Source of the DNA: Nitratireductor sp. B36
Lineage (GTDB): Bacteria > Pseudomonadota > Alphaproteobacteria > Rhizobiales > Rhizobiaceae
NCBI RefSeq assembly: GCF_020833685.1
Contig: NZ_JACKZY010000001.1
Coordinates: 1,252,578 to 1,316,577, forward strand
Direction of reading: 5' to 3'
Length of the DNA stretch: 64,000 nt
The notes below the pieces were generated by a model. It made no database searches. It saw nothing but the letters and a program-made list of their open reading frames with translations, and was not told the origin of the DNA. Position numbers and translations under genes: made by a program. Below, piece by piece: positions 29,153 to 38,435 of this stretch. Within the stretch, counting starts at the first letter, position 1. Every line of letters starts with the position of its first letter.

Positions 29153-30628
29153 TTAGCCGTGGTTGAAAACGATTGTCTTTGTGGCGGACATGTCGAACAG
29201 GGCTTCAAAGCCCTTTTCGCGCCCGTGGCCGGACTTCTTGAACCCGCCAAAGGGGAGTTCGATGCCGCCGCCCGCGCCGTAGCCATTGACGAAGACCTGA
29301 CCGGCACGCACGCGTTTTGCCACACGGTGCTGGCGCGCGCCGTCGCGGGTCCACACGCCGGCCACGAGGCCAAATTCGGTATCGTTGGCAAGCCGGATCG
29401 CATCTGCCTCATCCTCGAACGGGAAAAGCGAAAGGACAGGCCCGAACACTTCTTCTTGTGCCAACGCTGCCTTCGGGTCGACCGCACCGAAAAGCGCCGG
29501 CGCCTGATAATAGCCGCCCTCCGGCGCATCCGGATGCACCGTGCCCTCGGCCAGAAGCGGGATGCCGGCTTCCTTTGCGGCCGCGATAAATCCGGCGACC
29601 TTGTCGCGCTGTGCCGGGTTGACCAGCGGGCCGATGTCGAGATCGGCATCATGCGGTCCGGCAACCAGCTTCGAGAAGCGCTCGGCCAGGGCCGAAGCCA
29701 CTTTCTCGTAAATCGGCTTTTCGATCAGCACGCGGCTGCCGGCAGAGCAGGTCTGCCCGCCATTCTGGATGATGGCATTGACGAGCACCGGAAGCGCCGC
29801 CTCGATATCCGCGTCGGCGAACACGATCTGCGGGGATTTTCCGCCCAGTTCCATGGTCACGCCGCGATTGTTCACGGCGGCTGCCTGCTGGATTGCCGTG
29901 CCGGTCATCGGCGAGCCGGTGAAGGTCACGTAATCGACCAGCGGGTGCGCGGAAAGGGCGGCACCGGCGCTGCGACCATAGCCGGTGATCACGTTGAACA
30001 CGCCTTCGGGGATGCCCGCCTCATGCGCCAGTTCTGCGATGCGGATCGTGGTCAGCGATGCGTCCTCGGCGGGCTTCACCACCAGCGTGTTGCCCATGGC
30101 AAGGGCCGCGCCCACAACGCGGGCCAGAATCTGCATCGGGTAGTTCCACGGCGTGATGCCCACCACCACGCCATGCGGCTCGCGCAGCGTCAGCGCCGTG
30201 TAACCGTCGAGAAACGGGATCGTGTCGCCGTGGATCTTGTCGGCCGCACCGCCGTAAAACTCATAATAGCGCATGGTGGCCGTCACATCCGCCTTGCCCT
30301 GGCGGATTGGCTTGCCGGTGTCGCGCGATTCAAGTGCGGCCAGTTCCTCGCCATGCTTCTCCACCAGATGGAAAAGCCGTGTCAGGCAGCGTCCGCGCTC
30401 GACCGCCGGCATGCGGCTCCATGGCCCCTCGTCAAACGCCTTGCGGGCAGATTTCACCGCCAGATCTACATCCGCCTCGTTGGATGCGGGGATGGAGGCG
30501 AAAATCTTGCCGTCGGACGGGCAGCGAACGTCAATCCGTTCGCCCGAGAGCGAATCGACGGAGCGCCCGTCGATGAACTGCATGAAAGCGCGGCCCTCAG
30601 CCACGCTGCGCGAAAAATGGGTTCCCAT
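29153..30628 (-). CDS. NAD(P)-dependent aldehyde dehydrogenase
   Basis: This 491-residue ALDH-superfamily enzyme has ITPWNYPMQI at the cofactor entry, VTFTGSPMTG, the general base Glu in MELGGKSPQ, and the nucleophile Cys in NGGQTCSAGSR. It oxidises an aldehyde to a carboxylic acid; overall it resembles betaine-aldehyde and gamma-aminobutyraldehyde dehydrogenases, but the exact substrate is open. ATG 30628 follows GGAGCGGCAGGG; a second ATG 15 codons in is weaker. It is the first gene of a pair with the SDR and is transcribed divergently from zwf. Confidence 0.92.
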   Translation of the reverse strand: MGTHFSRSVAEGRAFMQFIDGRSVDSLSGERIDVRCPSDGKIFASIPASNEADVDLAVKSARKAFDEGPWSRMPAVERGRCLTRLFHLVEKHGEELAALESRDTGKPIRQGKADVTATMRYYEFYGGAADKIHGDTIPFLDGYTALTLREPHGVVVGITPWNYPMQILARVVGAALAMGNTLVVKPAEDASLTTIRIAELAHEAGIPEGVFNVITGYGRSAGAALSAHPLVDYVTFTGSPMTGTAIQQAAAVNNRGVTMELGGKSPQIVFADADIEAALPVLVNAIIQNGGQTCSAGSRVLIEKPIYEKVASALAERFSKLVAGPHDADLDIGPLVNPAQRDKVAGFIAAAKEAGIPLLAEGTVHPDAPEGGYYQAPALFGAVDPKAALAQEEVFGPVLSLFPFEDEADAIRLANDTEFGLVAGVWTRDGARQHRVAKRVRAGQVFVNGYGAGGGIELPFGGFKKSGHGREKGFEALFDMSATKTIVFNHG

Positions 30629-30784
30629 CCCTGCCGCTCCGGTTTGTAATGTCTGTGTGCAAGCCTATGCTCGCGAAGGGAACCATGGGAAACCCGCCAT
30701 GCGAAGACATGTCAAGGCACAAATGGTTATGCAGGCTTGGCTCAGCCTCGACATGCGCGTGCGACGGAATCCCATCTGGCTTTC

Positions 30785-30806
30785 TTAAATCGATTAGACT
30801 ATAGGA
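30785..30806 (+). promoter_or_regulatory. Candidate zwf operator/promoter element
   Basis: The palindrome AATCGATT (30788-30795) with a CG centre, typical of LacI-family operators, overlaps a possible -10 (TATAGG, 30800-30805) just before zwf. LacI-type CceR controls carbon genes in alphaproteobacteria, but I cannot show that this is its site. Confidence 0.3.
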
Positions 30807-30839
30807 ACGGCAAGCTCTACGGACGCAGACGGAGAAACC

Positions 30840-32312
30840 ATGACCAGCCAGACAATTCCGGTCGAACCTTTCGATCTCGTGGTGTTCGGCGCCACGGGCG
30901 ACCTCTCCGAACGCAAGCTCCTGCCGGCGCTCTATCAGCGCCAGCGGGCGGGACAATTCACCGACCCGACCCGCATTATCGGTTCCTCTCGCACCAAGCT
31001 CTCCGATGAAGAGTTTCGCACCTTTGCCGAGAAAGCGATCCGCGAGCATGTCGCCAAGGACGATATCGAGCCGAAGGAACTCAAGCATTTTCTGGCTCGT
31101 CTTTCCTATGTGCCGGCGGACGCGAAATCGGGAGAAGGCTTTGCCGATCTCAAAACCGAAGTCGGTGACAGCAAGAGCGTGCGCGCCTTCTACATGGCCG
31201 TCGCCCCAAGCCTTTTCGACGACATTGTCGGACAGGTGGACAAGCACGGCCTGTCGACAGACACGGCCCGCGTAATCGTTGAAAAGCCGATTGGCCGTTC
31301 GCTGGCCTCCGCGCACGAATTGAACGACGCCATCGCCCGCGTTTTCGATGAGCAGAACGTTTTCCGCATCGACCACTATCTCGGCAAGGAGACGGTGCAA
31401 AACCTGATGGCGCTGCGCTTTGCCAATGCGCTCTACGAACCGCTCTGGAACTCCGCCCATATCGACCATGTTCAGATCACGGTGGCCGAATCCGTCGGGC
31501 TGGAAGGCCGTGCCGGCTATTACGACAAGGCCGGCGCGCTGCGCGACATGGTGCAGAACCACATCCTCCAGCTTCTCTGCCTCGTTGCGATGGAAGCGCC
31601 CGCCTCGATGGATGCGGATACGGTGCGCGACGAAAAGCTGAAAGTGCTGCGCGCGCTGAAGCCCATCACCGCCGCAAGCGCGGAAAAGGCGACGGTGCGC
31701 GGCCAGTATCGCGCCGGAGCTTCCAACGGCGGCGCGGTGAAGGGTTATACGGACGAGCTTGAAAGCGGCGAGAGCAACACCGAAACCTTCGTCGCCATCA
31801 AGGCCGAGATCGAGAACTGGCGCTGGGCCGGAGTCCCCTTCTATCTGCGCACCGGCAAGCGGCTTGCAACCCGCGTCTCTGAGATCGTTATTGAGTTCAA
31901 GCCGATCCCGCATTCCATCTTCGAGGATGGTGCCGGCAAGGTCTTTGCCAATCAGCTCGTCATCCGCCTGCAGCCCGATGAAGGCGTGAAGCAATGGATC
32001 ATGATCAAGGACCCCGGCCCCGGCGGCATGCGGCTGCGCCATGTGCCGCTCGACATGAGCTTTGCCGAATCCTTCAGCGTGCGCAATCCCGATGCCTATG
32101 AGCGACTCATCATGGATGTGATCCGTGGCAACCAGACCCTGTTCATGCGCCGCGACGAGGTGGAAGCTGCATGGCGCTGGATCGACCCGATCATTGCCGC
32201 CTGGGAAGACAACGAGCAGCCCGCACAGGGCTACACGGCAGGCACATGGGGGCCGTCTTCCTCCATCGCGCTGATCGAGCGCGACGGCCGCACCTGGCAC
32301 GAGAGCACCTGA
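30840..32312 (+). CDS. zwf: Glucose-6-phosphate 1-dehydrogenase
   Basis: This 490-residue cytoplasmic enzyme oxidises glucose 6-phosphate to 6-phosphogluconolactone with NADP or NAD. The nucleotide motif GATGDLSERK is at residues 17-26 and the active-site signature RIDHYLGKE at 176-184, with the catalytic His in the first three residues after R176-I177-D178. ATG 30840 follows GGAGAAACC. It opens the zwf-pgl-edd operon, the upper Entner-Doudoroff route usual in rhizobia, and its stop is 2 bp from pgl. Confidence 0.97.
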   Translation: MTSQTIPVEPFDLVVFGATGDLSERKLLPALYQRQRAGQFTDPTRIIGSSRTKLSDEEFRTFAEKAIREHVAKDDIEPKELKHFLARLSYVPADAKSGEGFADLKTEVGDSKSVRAFYMAVAPSLFDDIVGQVDKHGLSTDTARVIVEKPIGRSLASAHELNDAIARVFDEQNVFRIDHYLGKETVQNLMALRFANALYEPLWNSAHIDHVQITVAESVGLEGRAGYYDKAGALRDMVQNHILQLLCLVAMEAPASMDADTVRDEKLKVLRALKPITAASAEKATVRGQYRAGASNGGAVKGYTDELESGESNTETFVAIKAEIENWRWAGVPFYLRTGKRLATRVSEIVIEFKPIPHSIFEDGAGKVFANQLVIRLQPDEGVKQWIMIKDPGPGGMRLRHVPLDMSFAESFSVRNPDAYERLIMDVIRGNQTLFMRRDEVEAAWRWIDPIIAAWEDNEQPAQGYTAGTWGPSSSIALIERDGRTWHEST

Positions 32313-32314
32313 CC

Positions 32315-33028
32315 ATGGTGGACTGCAAATGGCATGAATTCGCCTCACCCGAGGCGCTGGCAAAAGAGCTTTCGGCCACTGTCGCCGGAAAGCTCACCGC
32401 CGCCGTCAAGGAGCGCGGCCGCGCGGCGATTGCCGTCTCCGGTGGCCGCACGCCTGCCCTCTTTTTCGACCATCTGTCACGGTGCGACATCCCGTGGAAC
32501 AAAATCACCGTCCTCCTCGTGGACGAGCGTTTCGTTCCGGCGGAATCACCGCGCTCCAATGCCCGGCTGGTCGCCCAGCATCTCTTGCAGAACAAGGCCG
32601 CCCGCGCCGCTTTCGTCGGCCTTTATCATCCGGCAAACACCATTGCCGAGGCAGCCGAAAAAGCCGCAGACATGGTCGCAAAAATCCCGGCACCGCTTGA
32701 TGTCGTGGTGCTCGGCATGGGCAATGACCGGCACACCGCGTCATTCTTCCCTGATGCCACCACCATCGAGACGCTGCTCAAACCGGTGGAAGGACCAGAC
32801 GTGCTCCCCGTCTCTTCCGAAAGTGCCGGTGAGCCGCGCCTGACCCTCTCCATGAACCGCATTGCCGGCGCGCGTTTCCTTGCTCTCCATATCGAGGGAG
32901 ACGACAAGCGCGAGACGCTTGAAGGAGCGCTTGCCATGCAACCCGGCCCAGCCGCGCCAATCACAGCGGTGCTTGCCGGGGCAAAACACCCGGCCCGGAT
33001 CTTCTGGGCACCCGCCAGCCAGAGCTGA
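32315..33028 (+). CDS. pgl: 6-phosphogluconolactonase, with an altered signature
   Basis: The 237-residue protein hydrolyses 6-phosphogluconolactone to 6-phosphogluconate. It has the sugar-phosphate-isomerase-like fold: AIAVSGGRTPALFF near residue 45, LLVDERFVP near 70, then LGMGND-R-HTASFFP. The family signature is normally GxDGHTASLFP; here residue 139 is Arg instead of Gly, encoded by CGG at 32729-32731. D138 and the catalytic H140 remain. A single G-to-C change would explain it. ATG 32315 lies 2 bp after the zwf stop, so translation is coupled. The lactone also opens spontaneously, so loss of activity could be tolerated. Confidence 0.93.
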   Translation: MVDCKWHEFASPEALAKELSATVAGKLTAAVKERGRAAIAVSGGRTPALFFDHLSRCDIPWNKITVLLVDERFVPAESPRSNARLVAQHLLQNKAARAAFVGLYHPANTIAEAAEKAADMVAKIPAPLDVVVLGMGNDRHTASFFPDATTIETLLKPVEGPDVLPVSSESAGEPRLTLSMNRIAGARFLALHIEGDDKRETLEGALAMQPGPAAPITAVLAGAKHPARIFWAPASQS

Positions 33029-33064
33029 GGCGCGGGACCAAACGTAAAAACAGGACGCAACGCC

Positions 33065-34879
33065 ATGACCGCAAGACCCGAAATCGAAGCCGTCACAGCC
33101 CGCATCCGCGAGCGTTCGCGCGCCAGCCGCGAAGCCTATCTGGAGCGTGTCGACCATGCTGCCGGTCAAGCGGTGCACCGCTCCGTTCTCTCCTGCGGAA
33201 ACCTCGCCCATGGCTTCGCCGCCTGCGGCCCGACCGACAAGGCGGCCCTCTCAGGCGACCGCGTTCCCAATCTCGGCATCATCACCGCCTATAACGACAT
33301 GCTCTCGGCGCACCAGCCCTTCGAGCCCTATCCCAACATGATCAAAGAGGCCGCGCGCGCAGCCGGCGGCGTGGCGCAGGTGGCAGGTGGCGTTCCGGCC
33401 ATGTGCGACGGCGTCACCCAGGGTCAGCCCGGCATGGAGCTTTCGCTCTTCTCGCGCGACGTCATCGCCATGGCTGCAGCAGTCGGCCTGTCGCACAACA
33501 TGTTCGATGCGGCCGTCTATCTCGGTGTCTGCGACAAGATCGTGCCAGGCCTTGTGATCGCCGCCCTCACCTTCGGCCATCTGCCTGCCGTTTTCATCCC
33601 CGCCGGGCCCATGACATCCGGTCTGCCGAACGACGAAAAGGCCCGCATCCGCCAGCTTTATGCGGAGGGCAAGGTGGACCGCGCGGCCCTGCTTGAAGCG
33701 GAATCGAAATCCTATCACGGACCAGGCACCTGCACCTTCTACGGCACCGCCAATTCCAACCAGATGCTGATGGAGATCATGGGCCTGCACACGCCGGGTT
33801 CCTCCTTCATCAACCCCAACACGCCCCTGCGCGACGCCCTGACGAAGGAAGCGGCCAAACGCGCGCTCGCCATCACGGCGCTCGGCAACGAGTTCACGCC
33901 CGTTGGCCGCATGATCGACGAGCGCTCCATCGTCAATGGCGTGGTCGGGCTCAACGCCACCGGCGGCTCCACCAACCACACCATGCACCTCGTTGCCATG
34001 GCGGCGGCAGCCGGTATAAGGCTCACCTGGGACGACATCGCCGAAATCTCCGACCATGTGCCGCTTCTCGCGCGCGTCTATCCCAACGGGCTTGCGGACG
34101 TGAACCATTTCAACGCCGCCGGCGGCATGGGCTTCCTGATCCGCGAACTGCTCGATGACGGTTATCTGCATGAAGATGTACGCACCATCTGGGGCGAAGG
34201 TCTGCGGCCTTACACGGTCGAGGCGAAGCTTGCCGATGACGGTTCCGTCGCGCGCATACCGGTGCCGGAGTCCAGCGGCAACGAAAAGGTGCTCACCACC
34301 GCCGCCAAACCGTTTCAGGAAAGCGGCGGCATCCGTGTCCTGTCAGGCAATCTCGGCAAATCCATCATCAAGATTTCCGCCGTGAAACCCGAGCACCGTC
34401 TCATTGAGGCACCGGCCATCATCTTCAACTCGCAAGATGAGATGCAGGAGGCCTTCAAGGCTGGCAAGCTCGACCGCGATTTCATCGCCGTCATCCGCTT
34501 TCAGGGTCCCAAGGCCAATGGCATGCCCGAACTGCACAAGCTCACGCCTGCTCTTGGCGTTTTGCAGGATCGTGGCCGGCGCATCGCGCTCGTCACCGAT
34601 GGCCGCATGTCGGGCGCCTCCGGCAAGGTGCCGGCAGCCATCCACGTCACGCCTGAAGCGCTCGACGGCGGCATGATCGGCAAATTGCGTGACGGCGATC
34701 CGATGCGCCTTGACGCCGAGAAAGGCACAATCGAGGTGCTGGTCGACGCGAACGAACTCGCCGCCCGCGAAAGTGCTGCACCGGACCTCACCGCCAACCA
34801 GTTCGGCATGGGGCGCGAGCTTTTTGCAGGTTTCCGCCAGCTCGCGGGACGGGCCGATCAGGGGGCTGCCGTTTTCTGA
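33065..34879 (+). CDS. edd: Phosphogluconate dehydratase
   Basis: This 604-residue IlvD/Edd-family dehydratase converts 6-phosphogluconate to KDPG in the Entner-Doudoroff pathway. The Fe-S ligand C114 lies in [37 protein letters not shown] and [18 protein letters not shown] are the other family signatures. Length is typical of Edd (about 600-608). It is the last gene of zwf-pgl-edd, 36 bp after pgl. The aldolase gene eda is not in the window. Confidence 0.97.
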   Translation: MTARPEIEAVTARIRERSRASREAYLERVDHAAGQAVHRSVLSCGNLAHGFAACGPTDKAALSGDRVPNLGIITAYNDMLSAHQPFEPYPNMIKEAARAAGGVAQVAGGVPAMCDGVTQGQPGMELSLFSRDVIAMAAAVGLSHNMFDAAVYLGVCDKIVPGLVIAALTFGHLPAVFIPAGPMTSGLPNDEKARIRQLYAEGKVDRAALLEAESKSYHGPGTCTFYGTANSNQMLMEIMGLHTPGSSFINPNTPLRDALTKEAAKRALAITALGNEFTPVGRMIDERSIVNGVVGLNATGGSTNHTMHLVAMAAAAGIRLTWDDIAEISDHVPLLARVYPNGLADVNHFNAAGGMGFLIRELLDDGYLHEDVRTIWGEGLRPYTVEAKLADDGSVARIPVPESSGNEKVLTTAAKPFQESGGIRVLSGNLGKSIIKISAVKPEHRLIEAPAIIFNSQDEMQEAFKAGKLDRDFIAVIRFQGPKANGMPELHKLTPALGVLQDRGRRIALVTDGRMSGASGKVPAAIHVTPEALDGGMIGKLRDGDPMRLDAEKGTIEVLVDANELAARESAAPDLTANQFGMGRELFAGFRQLAGRADQGAAVF

Positions 34880-34929
34880 TCTGGAACCATAAGCCGGAAC
34901 CGTGCATTCTTTCTTTGATCGGAGGGGCC

Positions 34930-36228
34930 GTGAACGGATACTGGTTTCTATTCAGACGATTTTCGCGGGCCCTGTGGTTCTTGCCGGCACTGTTCTGCGT
35001 ATCGGCGCTGATCGTTGTCGCGCTTGCCTATCTTTCCGCCGGGTTCTTCCCTGAAGGGCTTGAAGAAAGCGCGATCCCGATCACAGTCTCGGCCGATGCC
35101 CTGCGCAACATTCTCAGCATTGTCGCTTCGAGCATGCTCACGGTGGCGGTGTTTGCGCTCTCCACCCTCGTGAATCTTCTGACCAGCGCCGCGCAGACCG
35201 GTTCGCCGCGCGCTGTCCCGCTCTTTTCGGGCAATCGTGCCGCGCGCACCACGATCTCCGTCTTCATCGGCGCATTCCTCTTCTCGATCATCGGCATTAT
35301 CGGCCTGTCGAGCGGCATCTATACGCTGGGCGGACGTCTGATCCTGTTCATCGCCACCCTCTTTGTCGTCTTCGCGGTTGTCTGGGCTTTGATCCGTTGG
35401 GTACGCGAAATCTCGGTTGTGGGCCGCGTGGTGGAAATGACGAGCCGTCTGGAAGATGCCACCCTCCAGGCCCTCAACCGGCTTGGCCGCGACGGGCTCT
35501 ATGGCTGCAGTGAGGGCGAAGGCGCGCCCATCGGGCACGAGGTTGCGGCAGGCAGCGTCGGTTTCGTGCAGCATTTCGACCCCCACGCGCTACAGGACCT
35601 GGCGGAAGACAAGGGACTTGTCATCCATGTGCGTGTCCGGCCCGGCGACTATGTCGACCATGCGGCAATCATTGCCGTGGTTGTCGGCGAAGCGGATGAG
35701 GCGGTGCTGAATGCCATTCGCGGCGACTTTATCATTGGCGAGGAGCGCACTTTCGATTCCGATCCCGGTTTCGGCTTTCTCGTTCTGGCCGATGTGGCGC
35801 GGCGGGCCTTGTCGCCGGGGGTCAACGATCCCTCCACCGCCAATCATGTCCTCACGGTGCAGACGCGTCTTCTGGCCAATTGGGCGCGGAAGGAGAAGGA
35901 AGAGGAACGGAAGGATCCACCTTATCCGCGCATCCGTTTTGTGCCGGTCAGTCCGGAGCGTTTGCTGGACGAGGCTTTTCGGCCGATCTCCTATGAAGCC
36001 GCATCTGCTGCACCCGATGTTCAACAGGCATTGGTGCGCGGCCTGACCTCGCTCGCCCGCGTTTCACCGGATGCGTTCGAAAGGGCCGCAGCGACCCTCG
36101 CGAAAGATTTCATGGCCCGCGCCGGCTCTGAAGGTTCGCACGAGCCCGACATTGTCGCTCTACGAAAGTTGGCAGCCGGTTTGACCGGAGGCACCGAGCG
36201 CCCTCGCCCTTCGACAAGCTCAGGATGA
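34930..36228 (+). CDS. DUF2254 family membrane protein
   Basis: The 432-residue protein has four N-terminal membrane helices (to about residue 160), with FALSTLVNLLTSAAQTGSPRAVPLF between them. A soluble C-terminal domain follows, containing FVQHFDPHALQDLAE and RALSPGVNDPSTANHVL, marks of the DUF2254 family. No biochemical function is established for the family. GTG 34930 is chosen because GGAGGGGCC precedes it; an in-frame TTG lies five codons upstream. The last residues (RPRPSTSSG) and the stop codon are encoded by the left arm of the dispersed repeat at 36198, so the natural C-terminus has been replaced. Confidence 0.85.
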   Translation: MNGYWFLFRRFSRALWFLPALFCVSALIVVALAYLSAGFFPEGLEESAIPITVSADALRNILSIVASSMLTVAVFALSTLVNLLTSAAQTGSPRAVPLFSGNRAARTTISVFIGAFLFSIIGIIGLSSGIYTLGGRLILFIATLFVVFAVVWALIRWVREISVVGRVVEMTSRLEDATLQALNRLGRDGLYGCSEGEGAPIGHEVAAGSVGFVQHFDPHALQDLAEDKGLVIHVRVRPGDYVDHAAIIAVVVGEADEAVLNAIRGDFIIGEERTFDSDPGFGFLVLADVARRALSPGVNDPSTANHVLTVQTRLLANWARKEKEEERKDPPYPRIRFVPVSPERLLDEAFRPISYEAASAAPDVQQALVRGLTSLARVSPDAFERAAATLAKDFMARAGSEGSHEPDIVALRKLAAGLTGGTERPRPSTSSG

Positions 36229-36321
36229 GGGCTGTTGAGACGCAAGACGCATGTCCCCAGCGACGCTATCCGTCAACGCTGTAGTAGCCCTCATCCTGAG
36301 CTTGTCGAAGGGCGAGGGCGC
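36198..36321. repeat. 36-bp perfect inverted repeat overlapping the DUF2254 gene end
   Basis: The arms at 36198-36233 and 36286-36321 are exact inverted copies containing CCTTCGACAAGCTCAGGATG, around a 52-bp centre. The left arm is read as the last codons and stop of the DUF2254 gene. It also separates that gene from the convergent GlxA-like gene and may block read-through. Confidence 0.88.
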
Positions 36322-36357
36322 CTGGCACAACCATCAAAATGAGCCAGAACACCAATC

Positions 36358-37362
36358 TCAATAGGTGGTGCGCCGCTCTTCGGAGGGCGGTCGCCCGAAC
36401 TGCTGGCGGTAGCTCTGCGCGAAATAGGAGTGTGAGGTGAAACCCGTGGCAATCGCCACGTCGAGGATCGCCATGTTGGTCTGACGGAGAAGCTCGCGCG
36501 CCCGCTCCAGCCTCAACCGCATGTAATAACGCCCCGGCGTCATGCCCAGATGCCGCAGAAACAGCCGTTCCACCTGCCGCACCGAGAGGCTTGCGGCTCG
36601 TGCGAGTTGCACCGCCGAATAAGGCTCGTCCAGATTGTCGGCCATCAGCTCGACGATCTTCTTCAGCTTTTCCGATTTTCCGGTAAGGTCACGCTCCGGC
36701 CCCGTCCGCTGGCGGTCGCCCGGCGAGCGGATGCGCTCGTGCTGGAACTGGTTGGCCACCTCGTTGGCTAGTTCCACACCCAGGTCATTGCGCACGATTT
36801 CCAGCATCAGGTCTATGGAAGTGGTCACGCCGGCGCAGGTATAGCGCTTCCGGTCGATCTCATAGACATTGCCAGTGCACTCGATCTCTGGAAAGCGCTC
36901 CATGAAGGAGGCCCGGTTCTCCCAGTGTATCGTGCAGCGATGCCCCTCAAGCTGGCCGGCCTCTGCCAGAAGATAGGATCCCGCCGCCAGTGCCCCAAGC
37001 GCCGCGCCCCGGCGCCCAAGCGCGCGCAAGCCTGCCAGAACCGTGCTCTTGCCTGGAAACTCCGTCGTCAGCCCCACGCAGACGAAGAGAATGTCGACCG
37101 GTGGCAGGTCGGCGATCGCATAGTCGATCTTGATCGGCAGACCGTTGGAGGCCATCACCGCTTCACCATCGGCGGAGACGGTGACCCAGCTATAGACATC
37201 CCGTCCCAGAAGACGATTGGCCGAGCGGACGGTGTCGATGGCCGCCGCCAGCGAAAACATCGAGAATTTGTCTACCAGCAGAAAGGCAAACTGCCGGGTA
37301 TCCTGCCGTGCCTCGCCCATGGCCAATTGTTGTAAAGCAGGCTGTTCGGGCAGGAAAGACAT
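36358..37362 (-). CDS. GlxA family AraC-type transcriptional regulator
   Basis: The 334-residue protein combines a DJ-1/PfpI-like N-terminal domain (about residues 22-190) with a C-terminal AraC double helix-turn-helix (about 235-330; AVQLARAASLSVRQVERLFLRHLGMTP and ILDVAIATGFTSHSYFAQSYRQQFGRPP). The nucleophile-elbow cysteine of active DJ-1 proteins is replaced in LAAGSYLLAEAG, so the domain probably binds a ligand instead of catalysing. Related regulators control choline, glycine betaine, carnitine or arginine catabolism; the ligand here is unknown. It follows folD by 27 bp on the same strand. Confidence 0.88.
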   Translation of the reverse strand: MSFLPEQPALQQLAMGEARQDTRQFAFLLVDKFSMFSLAAAIDTVRSANRLLGRDVYSWVTVSADGEAVMASNGLPIKIDYAIADLPPVDILFVCVGLTTEFPGKSTVLAGLRALGRRGAALGALAAGSYLLAEAGQLEGHRCTIHWENRASFMERFPEIECTGNVYEIDRKRYTCAGVTTSIDLMLEIVRNDLGVELANEVANQFQHERIRSPGDRQRTGPERDLTGKSEKLKKIVELMADNLDEPYSAVQLARAASLSVRQVERLFLRHLGMTPGRYYMRLRLERARELLRQTNMAILDVAIATGFTSHSYFAQSYRQQFGRPPSEERRTTY

Positions 37363-37389
37363 GGCTGATGATCCAGACTGGCTCAGGCG

Positions 37390-38286
37390 CTAGAAAGCAG
37401 GAGGCTCAAGCCCCGCCTTGCGGAATGCCGATGTCAGCGTGTTCGCCATCAGCATGGCGATTGTCATCGGCCCGACGCCACCCGGCACCGGCGTGATCGC
37501 GCCGGCGTTTTCCTTCGCCTCGGCAAAAGCGACATCGCCGACAAGCCGGGTCTTCCCCTCGCCCTTTTCCGGTGCGGGGATGCGGTTGATGCCCACGTCG
37601 ATCACCGTGGCGCCGGGTTTCACCCAATCCCCGCGGATCATCTCGGGGCGTCCGACCGCTGCCACAACAATGTCGGCGGTTTTTGCAAGCGCGGGAAGGT
37701 CCTTCGTTCGACTGTGGGCGATCGTCACCGTGGCGTTCGCTGCCAGAAGCAGGTTTGCCATCGGCTTTCCGACGATGTTGGAGCGTCCGATCACCACCGC
37801 CGAAAGCCCCGAAAGATCGCGGCCACGCACTCGTTCCAGCATCAGCATGGCGCCAGCAGGCGTGCAGGGCACAAAGGCGCTGTCCAGTTCGCCGGTGCCG
37901 AGGCGGCCCACATTGATGAAATGGAAGCCATCAACATCCTTGTCGGGGTCGATGGTCTGGATGATGCGGCCCTCGTCGATATGTTTCGGCAGGGGGAGCT
38001 GCACCAGAATGCCATGGATCGCGGGATCGGCATTGAGCTCCTCGACCAACGCCACCAATTCTTCCTCGCCGGTCTCCTCCGGCAGCGAATGCTGCACAGA
38101 GTGAAACCCACATTCCTTCGCGCGGCGCGATTTGGAGGCGACATAAACCTGGCTGGCCGGATCCTCACCGACGATCACCACAGCAAGCCCCGGCGTCACA
38201 CCGGTTTCAGCGAGCCTGGCGGTCTCGGTCTTGACCTTCGCCACCACATTTTCCGCAAGGGCTTTTCCGTCAATGATTTCGGCCAT
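37390..38286 (-). CDS. folD: Bifunctional methylenetetrahydrofolate dehydrogenase/cyclohydrolase
   Basis: This 298-residue cytoplasmic enzyme interconverts 5,10-methylene-, methenyl- and 10-formyl-tetrahydrofolate using NADP. The substrate-site lysine lies in [16 protein letters not shown]; the QLPLPKHID loop and the cofactor motif [17 protein letters not shown] follow, and [15 protein letters not shown] closes the fold. ATG 38286 follows CGGGGAATGAC; the frame is open 11 codons further but without support. Methionine synthase at the end of the window uses the same one-carbon pool, but the genes are not linked. Confidence 0.96.
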   Translation of the reverse strand: MAEIIDGKALAENVVAKVKTETARLAETGVTPGLAVVIVGEDPASQVYVASKSRRAKECGFHSVQHSLPEETGEEELVALVEELNADPAIHGILVQLPLPKHIDEGRIIQTIDPDKDVDGFHFINVGRLGTGELDSAFVPCTPAGAMLMLERVRGRDLSGLSAVVIGRSNIVGKPMANLLLAANATVTIAHSRTKDLPALAKTADIVVAAVGRPEMIRGDWVKPGATVIDVGINRIPAPEKGEGKTRLVGDVAFAEAKENAGAITPVPGGVGPMTIAMLMANTLTSAFRKAGLEPPAF

Positions 38287-38435
38287 GTCATTCCCCGGTG
38301 CAGCTATCAAGCGGTGCAAGGTGACTCTTCGCGGGAAGAGGTTCGCACATGAGCCCGCATAATGGGGAAAACACAGAACCGCAATCCCGTCACAGCGCCG
38401 TTCCCTGACGTTATTGGAAAAGGCGGTGTTTCAGA

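Noticed and set aside
29126-30649. 507-codon plus-strand frame opposite the aldehyde dehydrogenase
   Set aside because: Basic, His/Arg-rich product typical of an antisense shadow; the dehydrogenase motifs are on the other strand.
30597-32363. 588-codon open frame antisense to zwf
   Set aside because: It mirrors zwf codons in a high-GC gene, has no ribosome site, and its product shows no family motif; zwf is certain.
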